Assembly: GCA_937927565.1 (NCBI GenBank)
Contig: CALBDV010000892.1
Coordinates: 1 to 8,128 of the forward strand
Source of the DNA: an uncultured Holophagales bacterium
Lineage (GTDB): Bacteria > Acidobacteriota > Thermoanaerobaculia > UBA5066
Direction: 5' to 3'
DNA: 8,128 nt
How positions within the stretch are numbered: the stretch's first letter is position 1; every line of letters begins with the position of its first letter. Both the position numbers and the translations under genes were made by a program. Under the pieces are notes generated by a model. It saw nothing but the letters and a program-made list of their open reading frames with translations, was not told where the DNA came from and made no database searches. Below, piece by piece: positions 1-5,438 of this stretch.

Positions 1-1053
1 GAGTCGCTGAAGCAGGCCCTGTTCATGCTCTCGTGGCTCCTCACGGAGAAGGGCTTCCCGCCGAACCTCCGGTTCGTCTCGAAGCTCTACTCCGACCCGG
101 CGTTCCGGGCGAAGGTCATCGCCGACGTCGCCGAGCCCGACCTCCGCAACTACTTCGCCGAGCTCGAGCGCCACATGGCGCGGCCCACGGCCGACGCACT
201 CCTCCGGCGGTTCCAGCACGACCTGTCGTTCCCCGAGGTCCGGCTCTCGATCGGCATCCCGCCCGCGTCGCTCCGGAACATCCTCCCGGCCGGCTCCCCG
301 CGCATCACCCTCGGGAACTACGGCTCCGGGATGGCGCTCCCCGCCTCCGTCGGGAAGGAACGCGCCGCCCACCGGGTGACCGACGTCCTCCTCCGCGCGC
401 CGCGCCGGAACCCGAAGCGCCCGGGCCTCCTCTTCCTCGAGGAAGCGCCGACGCTCCTGGCCGGCGGGAGCGAGCTCGTCGAGCCCCTGACGACCGCGGC
501 CCGGACGCTCCGCTCGGTCGGCTTCGGCGTCGTCTTCTGCGGGCAGGACGTGGCGAACGCCCTGCCCGGCCCCATGGTCCGGACCCTCCAGCTCAACACG
601 TGGTGGTGGGCGATCTTCCGCTCCCACGAGGAAGCGGACTGGATCTATCCCCACCTCCTCGTCGACGAGGCCGGCGCCGCGCTCTCCGAGGGAGACAGGC
701 AGAAGGAGTTCCGTCGCCTCATGGTCGGCCTCCCGTCCCGGAAGTACTTCCTCCACGTGAAGGGCGAGCCGGCCCTCCCGATGCGCGCCCCGACGGTGAA
801 CGACCCCTCGGACATGGCGAAGCGATCCGAGGCCGAGCTCCTCGAGGTCTTCCGCCGCGAGATCGCCTCCGTCTCGATGGTCCCGGCCAAGACGGCGGCC
901 GACCTCATCGCCCGCTTCGAGGCCGACGTCGTCGACCGCGCCACCATCCCGCCGGCTCCACCGAAGAAGGCTGCCCCCAAGGGTGCGGCGCCCGTCCGCG
1001 GAATCGCGGACCTCCTTCGGATGATGGGTGGCTCACCGGGGACGGGGGCATAG
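1..1053 (+). CDS. Conjugative coupling-protein-like ATPase (TraG/TraD/VirD4 type), 5' end missing
   Basis: The frame is open from the first base of the window to a TAG stop, so 350 residues of the C-terminal part are seen and the true start lies upstream; the ATG at 25 is probably internal. A Walker B-type strand, LLFLEEAP, is encoded at 427-450. It is followed by a helix ending in AARTLRSVGFGVVF and a glutamine-containing motif, FCGQDV (535-552), then NTWWWAIFRSHEEADW. This order (acidic Walker B, arginine-bearing helix, strand ending in a TQ/GQ sensor, N-x-x-x-x-x-FR) is typical of the last third of HerA/FtsK-superfamily DNA-pumping ATPases, especially type IV coupling proteins. Such proteins form a membrane-associated hexamer that brings relaxase-bound DNA to a type IV secretion channel. 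The Walker A must lie upstream of the window. The C-terminus is an Ala/Pro/Lys-rich tail. A VirB4/TraC-like ATPase is an alternative. The superfamily is fairly certain, the exact family less so. Confidence 0.72.
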   Translation, partial: ESLKQALFMLSWLLTEKGFPPNLRFVSKLYSDPAFRAKVIADVAEPDLRNYFAELERHMARPTADALLRRFQHDLSFPEVRLSIGIPPASLRNILPAGSPRITLGNYGSGMALPASVGKERAAHRVTDVLLRAPRRNPKRPGLLFLEEAPTLLAGGSELVEPLTTAARTLRSVGFGVVFCGQDVANALPGPMVRTLQLNTWWWAIFRSHEEADWIYPHLLVDEAGAALSEGDRQKEFRRLMVGLPSRKYFLHVKGEPALPMRAPTVNDPSDMAKRSEAELLEVFRREIASVSMVPAKTAADLIARFEADVVDRATIPPAPPKKAAPKGAAPVRGIADLLRMMGGSPGTGA

Positions 1054-1055
1054 AC

Positions 1056-1361
1056 GTGGGCCCGACGATCCGCACCGCGCTCCGGCTTTCGGCGCTGGCG
1101 ACGCTCTACCTCTTCGCCGCGCCGGTCTACCTGATCCGCGCCATCGGCGAGTGGCGCCGGATCGCCCGCGGCCTCGCCATCGTCCGGCGCGGGACGATCG
1201 CCTGTCCCCACTGCTCCTTCGTCAATCCGATCAACGTGCTCTCGACCTGCCACCGCTGCGGCGTCACGGAGTTCGGGAGCCGCCTCTACTGCTCGAACTG
1301 CCGGCAGGTGACGCGCTGGTTCGACTGCGCGCGCTGCCACGCCACCGTGAAGGTCTTCTGA
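1056..1361 (+). CDS. Small membrane-anchored double zinc-ribbon protein
   Basis: A 101-residue protein read from a GTG two bases after the ATPase stop, with a G-rich stretch (1044-1048) at Shine-Dalgarno distance; translational coupling to the ATPase is likely. Residues about 9-30 form one hydrophobic segment (LSALATLYLFAAPVYLI), a probable membrane anchor, followed by a basic stretch (EWRRIARG). The C-terminal half holds four CxxC knuckles: C50/C53 with C65/C68 and C79/C82 with C91/C94, giving two treble-clef or rubredoxin-like zinc ribbons. The domains probably face the cytoplasm, since the basic residues follow the membrane segment directly. No catalytic motif is present, so a protein- or nucleic acid-binding adaptor for the neighbouring membrane ATPase is the simplest inference. 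I do not recognise a named family. Confidence 0.82.
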   Translation: MGPTIRTALRLSALATLYLFAAPVYLIRAIGEWRRIARGLAIVRRGTIACPHCSFVNPINVLSTCHRCGVTEFGSRLYCSNCRQVTRWFDCARCHATVKVF

Positions 1362-1434
1362 TCGTGACGACCTCGTCATTCACTCGTGCCAGGAAGGATG
1401 GTGCCGCCCGCTACCCCACCTACACCTCATTCCT

Positions 1435-1725
1435 ATGCCCCAGCACCACTTCGGAATCGTCGTCCCCGCCGTCCAACCGCCTACAGGCGTCCTCGATCTT
1501 CACGACGCCGATTGGGAGAACCTCCGCTCCATCGTGCGCGAGCACCTCGACGGGCGAATCGAAATCACGACGCACACCGGTCTCCGCGTCCTCCTCTTCG
1601 GGAGCGTCGTCGAGATCCCGGTCTACCTCGTGCGCGTCTGGTCCGAGCACCCGATCGAGGACATCGCCACTGTCGTTCAGCCGGAGCTCGTCCGCATCGC
1701 GAACACCCACACCGAGAACGTCTGA
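1435..1725 (+). CDS. Hypothetical protein, 96 residues
   Basis: I do not recognise this protein. It looks like a real gene: third codon positions are mostly G or C, composition is balanced (D, E, H, V, I) rather than Arg/Pro-rich like the competing frames, and hydrophobic/charged alternation suggests a compact alpha/beta fold. A predicted helix (WENLRSIVREHLDG) is followed by strands RIEITTH, LRVLLFG and EIPVYLVRVWS, then a helix rich in I/V. No signal peptide, membrane segment or cysteine is seen. The start chosen is the only ATG near the beginning of the coding-like sequence. No Shine-Dalgarno motif precedes it, and the 24 bases before it (1411-1434) contain no G at all. An AGGAAGG at 1391-1397 precedes an ATG in another frame and does not serve this gene. 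Confidence 0.68.
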   Translation: MPQHHFGIVVPAVQPPTGVLDLHDADWENLRSIVREHLDGRIEITTHTGLRVLLFGSVVEIPVYLVRVWSEHPIEDIATVVQPELVRIANTHTENV

Positions 1726-1970
1726 CGGCACCAACCGGACGGCCCCTTCCCCCTGGACGTCGCCACCGGCCCCGCCGGGACGGGACGCTGCACGAAAGAC
1801 CTGCCGGGCCCCACGCGCGAACGGCGACGTGGCCCCCGCAGCACCTCCGGAGTGCGGCCTCGTCCCGGCGGGGCACGGAGTGACCGTCGCCCCTTCAGAA
1901 TTCGATCTTGGGCGGACGCCCGAGCCATGTGCGCTGCTGATCCCGGTACTACTTCCAAACCGTCACCCCT
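1726..1970. other. Intergenic stretch without a supported gene
   Basis: About 245 bases between two small genes. Open frames crossing it on both strands translate to Arg/Pro/Gly-rich strings without domains. I see no tRNA, terminator with a T-run, or clear sigma70 promoter. The last 24 bases form a G-poor leader (one G, at 1962) to the next small gene. Confidence 0.5.
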
Positions 1971-2189
1971 ATGGACCAGACCCCCTCGATCGCACCGGTT
2001 ATGTCGACGAAGCGTCGGCGCCGCCGATCCGTGTGGCTTCGGCTCACGCTCCGCGTTCTGCGCGTGCTCTCGGTCGCGCTGTTCGTGTTTCTCAAGTTCG
2101 CGGAGCGAGCGGTCCGCGAGCCACTCACCTGGTTACTCGTCGGCGCCGCTTTCTTCGCGCGGAGTGCCTACGTGCACTGGCCGCACTGA
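1971..2189 (+). CDS. Small basic membrane protein, hypothetical
   Basis: A 72-residue frame with an Arg/Lys cluster (KRRRRRS, residues 14-20), a hydrophobic segment at about 22-42 (LRVLRVLSVALFVFLKF) and a second at about 51-68 (PLTWLLVGAAFFARSAY). This suggests a small one- or two-pass inner-membrane protein, with the N-terminus held inside by the basic cluster. It is less GC-rich than its neighbours, using codons such as TTA, TTT and AGT, which may point to a separate origin. No Shine-Dalgarno site is visible before the ATG at 1971 or the alternative in-frame ATG at 2001. Function is unknown. Small membrane proteins are common in conjugative elements, but nothing here is specific. It could be a chance ORF, though hydrophobicity and codon pattern argue for a gene. 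Confidence 0.5.
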   Translation: MDQTPSIAPVMSTKRRRRRSVWLRLTLRVLRVLSVALFVFLKFAERAVREPLTWLLVGAAFFARSAYVHWPH

Positions 2190-2494
2190 CTGCCAGACCG
2201 GATACCGACACCGACCCACTCTCCGGGACCGGCACGCATCCTGGCTCTCCTGTCGTCTCGCTCAGGTTGCTCTCGACCCCGCCAGCCCTCTGGCCTGCAG
2301 GAACGCCCCCGACCGCCGCCGTTCGTCTCGAGCGAGAGACGTCCGTCCCGGACGGGATCGGCAGGACGGCAGTCCACGGCTGGCGGGGCACGAGGCATCT
2401 CACTTCCACCGAAACACCTCTCTCCCGGAAGGAAGCCCTCGGCCCGAAAACGCGACTCTCGCTGGCTGCCTGGTATCCCCTTCCCCACACCCCA
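2190..2494. other. Intergenic stretch with tandem inverted repeats
   Basis: About 305 bases with no gene I can support. The reverse-strand frames here encode Arg/Gly-rich low-complexity strings and lack domain features. It contains two adjacent short inverted repeats (2324-2341 and 2343-2355), and its last 21 bases (2474-2494) contain no G. No T-run, tRNA or known riboswitch motif was recognised. Confidence 0.5.
2324..2355. repeat. Two adjacent inverted repeats (possible hairpins)
   Basis: CGTCTC at 2324-2329 pairs with GAGACG at 2336-2341 across a 6-base loop. One base later CCGTC at 2343-2347 pairs with GACGG at 2351-2355 across a 3-base loop. No T-run follows, so a classical intrinsic terminator is not supported. 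An RNA hairpin pair or a protein-binding site between two small genes is possible. In GC-rich DNA short repeats like these also arise by chance. Confidence 0.35.
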
Positions 2495-2815
2495 ATGCGC
2501 GACACGACCCGACTCGAGCTTCTCGTTCCGCTCGCGGACAACGACACCGTCCCGTTCTCCGACGCGGCCTTCGCCGCCTTCGAGGACTTCCTCGTCCAGC
2601 TTGCCGGCGGCTTCACCCGCCGCGGCGACGTCGAGGGAGCCTGGAGGGCGCCCGACGGTCGCGTGATGCGAGACCGGTCACGGTCGTACGCTGTGACCGT
2701 CCCCGAGCACCTCACGGATCGCGTGGCGTCGTCTATCGATCACTACGTGCGTCGCCAGTTCAGGCAGCAGGCGACGTTCGTCGAGACTCTCCCGGCGCGA
2801 GCCGTCGCGTTCTAG
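2495..2815 (+). CDS. Small alpha/beta protein, DUF3574-like
   Basis: A 106-residue protein starting at an ATG after a G-free leader and ending four bases before the next gene. Its pattern is a first strand (LELLVPLAD), a helix FSDAAFAAFEDFLVQL, then GGFTRRGDVEGAWRAPDG (39-55), a strand SYAVTVPEH and a long helix ending RRQFRQQATFVE (86-97). The F-x-x-F-x-x-L, G-x-W-x-x-x-x-G and F-x-Q-x-x-x-x-V-E spacings resemble a widespread ferredoxin-like small-protein family, DUF3574 being the nearest I recall. That match is from memory of the pattern and not from a search. No cysteine, membrane segment or signal peptide is present. The role is unknown; position suggests co-transcription with the Replic_Relax-like gene. 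Confidence 0.68.
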   Translation: MRDTTRLELLVPLADNDTVPFSDAAFAAFEDFLVQLAGGFTRRGDVEGAWRAPDGRVMRDRSRSYAVTVPEHLTDRVASSIDHYVRRQFRQQATFVETLPARAVAF

Positions 2816-2819
2816 GACC

Positions 2820-3746
2820 ATGGTGCCTTCCGACCGGGCGGGCGCCGACCCGGGGCCGACCCCGCACGAACCGCCGGACCGAGGAGACAGCGCTCGAAGC
2901 GACCTCGTCATCCTCTCCGGAGCAACGGGAAGTTCGGGGCGGCCCCGGTCCGCGGCGATCGGGCCGCTCGACCCGCGACGTCCTCCCGAGACGCTCACCG
3001 ATCGCGACGTCTCCGCGCTCGCGTTCATCGGCCGGTCGCAAGAGGCCGCGCAGTACCAGCTCCACGAAGCGGTCTTCCCCGGACTCGGCGAGGCTGTCGT
3101 CTCGCGTCGGATCCGGAAGCTCGCTGCCCGGGGCCTCCTCGCCATCGAGCGGTGGAACAAGGTCGGCATCAACCGGCTGCGTCTCCGGCCGGCCGGCCGC
3201 GATGCCGTCGTCGAGAGGAAGGGCGCCCGCGACGACGAGCTCTTCCTCCTTCGTGCCCCGCTCGCCCAGTCGGCTGTCGCTCACCACCTCTGGGTCGTCG
3301 ACTGCCGCCTCATCATCGAGAGGCTCCCGGCCCCTCCGACCTCGGCACAACCGTCCTGGGTCCTCGAGCGCCGGTGGAACCCGCGGCCAGCCGCGATTCC
3401 GGACGTCCTGGCCATCTGGCGGCCCACGCGTGAGAGCCCCGGGCATTTCCTGGCCCTCGAAATCGACATCGGGACGGAGGCGATCCGGCGGACGTTCGTC
3501 CCGAGGCTCGTCGCCCTCGCTGAGACGCTCGTCCCCTTCGCCGGAACGTCTCCGGCCTTCATCTCCGTCCTGACCCGGGGCTCCAGGCGTGTGGCGGCCA
3601 TCCAGCAGGCTGTGGCCTCCGCCTCGATCGCCCTTCCGGTCGTCGTCGACTCCCTGCCCCCAGCGGCCGGCCGGCCGGCATTCGCCGCCCTCCGGACCCT
3701 GCTCACGGTGGGTGCAAAGTCGCCTTCGCACCCCGGTCCGGCGTAA
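2820..3746 (+). CDS. Replication-relaxation family (Replic_Relax-like) protein
   Basis: A 308-residue soluble protein. Residues 1-57 are Pro/Arg/Ser-rich and probably disordered. Residues 58-125 look like a winged helix-turn-helix: LTDRDVSALAFI, then SRRIRKLAARGLLAIERW, then a basic wing, RLRLRPAGRDAV. The second half contains AHHLWVVDCRLIIERL (154-169), WVLERRW (180-186), a PD pair (194-195) and FLALEIDIGTE (210-220). This order (wHTH, conserved His-rich helix, PD, then E-x-D-x-G-T-E) is characteristic of the Replic_Relax family encoded on conjugative plasmids and integrative elements, where it is tied to DNA relaxation or replication of the element. The PD...EID arrangement recalls a restriction endonuclease-like core, but the usual catalytic lysine is not evident. 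The ATG has only a weak AGGA two bases upstream; a later start is possible because the N-terminus is low-complexity. Confidence 0.7.
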   Translation: MVPSDRAGADPGPTPHEPPDRGDSARSDLVILSGATGSSGRPRSAAIGPLDPRRPPETLTDRDVSALAFIGRSQEAAQYQLHEAVFPGLGEAVVSRRIRKLAARGLLAIERWNKVGINRLRLRPAGRDAVVERKGARDDELFLLRAPLAQSAVAHHLWVVDCRLIIERLPAPPTSAQPSWVLERRWNPRPAAIPDVLAIWRPTRESPGHFLALEIDIGTEAIRRTFVPRLVALAETLVPFAGTSPAFISVLTRGSRRVAAIQQAVASASIALPVVVDSLPPAAGRPAFAALRTLLTVGAKSPSHPGPA

Positions 3747-3949
3747 GCCCGCACGCCACAGACATTTCGCACCCTTCGGCTTCGCGGCGCTTAGGGGGCG
3801 CGAGCGAATGAGTGAGCGGCGAAAGGGCGCTGGGCGCTGCAGTGGCTCTTCAGCACGCCGAAGTGAGTCAGTTCGACGGAGTGCAGGGCAGGAGAGTCCC
3901 TTCGGGTGAAGGTCGCAGGCGCACCGGACCACACCGAAAGGAGATCCAC
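3747..3949 (+). promoter_or_regulatory. Hairpin-rich leader before the vWA operon
   Basis: This is the only sizeable gap before the four-gene signalling operon, so its promoter most likely lies here, although no clear -35/-10 pair is visible. It holds several inverted repeats: TTCGC-g-GCGC (3781-3790) with GCGC-ga-GCGAA (3798-3808); CTTC (3848-3851) with GAAG (3860-3863 region); and CCTTC (3899-3903) with GAAGG (3908-3912). GGAGAG and GCCGAAG words recall glycine riboswitch elements, but their order is wrong for that aptamer. Termination of the upstream gene could also occur here, although there is no T-run. Confidence 0.35.
3937..3943 (+). promoter_or_regulatory. Ribosome binding site of the zinc ribbon-vWA gene
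   Basis: AAAGGAG stands six bases before the ATG at 3950. It fixes this start over the upstream in-frame ATG at 3812, whose extra codons would run through the hairpin-rich leader. Confidence 0.8.
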
Positions 3950-4765
3950 ATGACCACCTTTGCTCCCTCGAAGAAACCCATGACGCTCTGCCCGTCGTGC
4001 CAGTCCATTTTCACGGGGACGCTCCCGCCGACTTGCCCCACTTGCGGGGCCGCGCTCGGGACGTCGATCGGCGCCAACCGGAAACAGGGCTCCCTCCTCG
4101 TCCCGAAGATGTCGTCCATTCGCCCGGCCGCGCGGCCGAAGCTCCCGGTCGAGGTGACGCTCGGAATCGAGATCGACCGCACCGGGTCGTCCGCCGCCTT
4201 CCAGGCCGGAATCGCCTTTTCGTCCGAGGTGCTCCTCGAGACCATCGCGGCGAAGGTGAAGAGCCTTACGGTCTACGTCGGCACGCACGGCGACGAGGAG
4301 TGCGGCGAGGCGCCGGTCCTCCACACCGCCGGCGGGACGCGCGAGCAGGCGATGGCCGACATCCGCGGCATCACCTTCGGCGGCGGCGGCGACGCACCCG
4401 AGACCCACCTCGACGGCATCCGCAACTTCCTCGAGACGGTTCCCTGGCCCATGGACAAGAGCCGGACGCGCGGCGCCTTCGTCGCCTTCCTCACAGACGA
4501 CACGAAGCCCGACCGGACCGGGGCGACCGCGACGCAGATCGGGAAGGCGATCCGCGACAAGGACCTGCTCTTCTACGCCGTCTGCCAGAAGACGAAGGAG
4601 CTCGAGGCCCTCGTGAGCGCGGCAGGTGGACTCCTCATGCCGATCTCGAACACGCCGGATCGCGCCGATCTGCAGAATGCGGCCGCCCAGGTGAGCGCAT
4701 CGCTCATCGCGACCATCGGCGCCGGCGGGACGCTCCCGATGACGATGCCGGGAGGTGCGCGGTGA
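3950..4765 (+). CDS. Zinc ribbon-von Willebrand factor A protein
   Basis: A 271-residue cytoplasmic protein and first gene of the signalling operon. Residues 14-32 hold a zinc ribbon, C14/C17 and C29/C32. A basic linker follows, and a vWA domain spans about 67-255. The MIDAS metal site is visible: D76-x-T78-x-S80 (EIDRTGSS) at the end of the first strand, GGGGDAPET with D148/P150/E151 at the threonine loop, and FLTDD (D183/D184) for the third loop. The DxTGS plus GDxPE signature marks the vWA subfamily also seen in alpha-kinase VwkA-type proteins. It differs from the neighbour's DxSxS type. Such domains bind partner proteins through Mg2+/Mn2+. Its stop overlaps the start of the next gene, implying coupled translation and possibly a joint complex with the second vWA protein. 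There is no signal peptide or membrane segment. Confidence 0.88.
   Translation: MTTFAPSKKPMTLCPSCQSIFTGTLPPTCPTCGAALGTSIGANRKQGSLLVPKMSSIRPAARPKLPVEVTLGIEIDRTGSSAAFQAGIAFSSEVLLETIAAKVKSLTVYVGTHGDEECGEAPVLHTAGGTREQAMADIRGITFGGGGDAPETHLDGIRNFLETVPWPMDKSRTRGAFVAFLTDDTKPDRTGATATQIGKAIRDKDLLFYAVCQKTKELEALVSAAGGLLMPISNTPDRADLQNAAAQVSASLIATIGAGGTLPMTMPGGAR
4751..4764 (+). promoter_or_regulatory. Ribosome binding site and overlapping stop/start between the two vWA genes
   Basis: GGAGG (4751-4755) lies inside the end of the first vWA gene, six bases before GTG (4762-4764), which shares bases with the TGA stop (4763-4765). This favours GTG 4762 as start and implies translational coupling. Confidence 0.75.
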
Positions 4766-5430
4766 AGAGCGTCATCCCCACCCTCCAGCGCGTCGGCACC
4801 TTCTCGACCGGACTCGCCCGGCCCGTGACGGCGTGCCGCAGGCAGCAGCTCGCGATCCTCGTCCGGGACGCGTCGTCGTCGATGTCCGGCGAGAAGGCGC
4901 GGGAGGCGGACGCCGCTTCCCGCACGCTCGCCGCCGAGCTCGCCGGTCCCGCCAACCGAGGCGTCTTCACCGTCGCAGTAATCGACTTCTCGACGTCCGT
5001 CTCCAACGTCCAGCCGCCCGAAGCCGCCGACACCCTCGTCGGGCACCTCGCGCCGCTTACCGCCTCCGGCTCGACGAACGTCGCGGATGCCCTCTCCGAG
5101 GCGGAGCGAATCGCCCGCGGCGCTCCGGCGGACCTCGCCGCGTCGCGCCCGGTCGTCCTCCTCTTCTCCGACGGCCGGCCCAACTGCGGCGGCGACGCCC
5201 GGACGGTCGCGGCCAGCTTGAAGGCGGTTGCAGACGTGGTGACGGTCGCCTTCGGCTCGGATGCCGACGAAGCGTTCCTCCGCGAGATCGCTTCCTCGCC
5301 GGCGCACGCCTACCGGTGCCGCGACGGCCGGGAACTCCGGAAGTTCTTCGCCGCCGTCGGTGCCACGCTCACCCACTCCATCGCCGCCGGTGTCCCGGCC
5401 GCCGGCCCCCTCGCGTCGATCACCCGGTGA
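4762..5430 (+). CDS. TerY-like von Willebrand factor A protein
   Basis: A 222-residue protein read from a GTG that overlaps the previous stop (GTGA), with GGAGG at 4751-4755 six bases upstream. It is a nearly bare vWA domain: strand QLAILVRDASSSM with a full MIDAS motif D36-x-S38-x-S40, strand FTVAVIDFSTSV (69-80), GSTNVADAL with T105, and VVLLFSDGRPN with D137. All metal ligands are present, so it should bind a divalent ion and a partner. Length and layout match TerY/YfbK-type bacterial vWA proteins. In the TerY-P triad a protein of this kind is encoded with a PP2C phosphatase and a kinase, exactly the two genes that follow here, so it is the likely scaffold or substrate of that pair. It lacks a signal peptide, membrane segment and zinc ribbon. 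Confidence 0.88.
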   Translation: MKSVIPTLQRVGTFSTGLARPVTACRRQQLAILVRDASSSMSGEKAREADAASRTLAAELAGPANRGVFTVAVIDFSTSVSNVQPPEAADTLVGHLAPLTASGSTNVADALSEAERIARGAPADLAASRPVVLLFSDGRPNCGGDARTVAASLKAVADVVTVAFGSDADEAFLREIASSPAHAYRCRDGRELRKFFAAVGATLTHSIAAGVPAAGPLASITR

Positions 5431-5438
5431 GGGCTGCC

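Noticed and set aside
33..1055. Long open frame overlapping the ATPase in another frame and running into the zinc-ribbon gene
   Set aside because: The part before 1056 is Arg/Pro/Gly-rich and typical of an off-frame reading of GC-rich coding DNA; only the part from GTG 1056 has domain features.
2168..2488. Reverse-strand frame of 106 residues in the 2190-2494 gap
   Set aside because: Arg/Gly-rich, no domain, no convincing ribosome site; consistent with chance openness in GC-rich DNA.
2125..2715. Reverse-strand frame of 196 residues across the gene-poor region
   Set aside because: Ser/Arg-rich without domain pattern; it overlaps the better supported forward DUF3574-like gene, and its 5' half is antisense to it.
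3664..3680. Short GGCC-type tandem repeat within the Replic_Relax-like gene
   Set aside because: Low-complexity run explained by codon bias for Gly/Arg/Pro; too short to call a functional repeat.
3840..3940. Possible glycine riboswitch (GCCGAAG, GGAGAG, CAGGCGCA, GGACC words)
   Set aside because: The words are in the wrong order for the aptamer (GCCGAAG comes before GGAGAG) and the joining helices do not form; the downstream genes are unrelated to glycine use.
3812..3949. N-terminal extension of the zinc ribbon-vWA protein from ATG 3812
   Set aside because: The extension lacks domain character and overlaps hairpins, while ATG 3950 has a strong AAAGGAG at ideal spacing.
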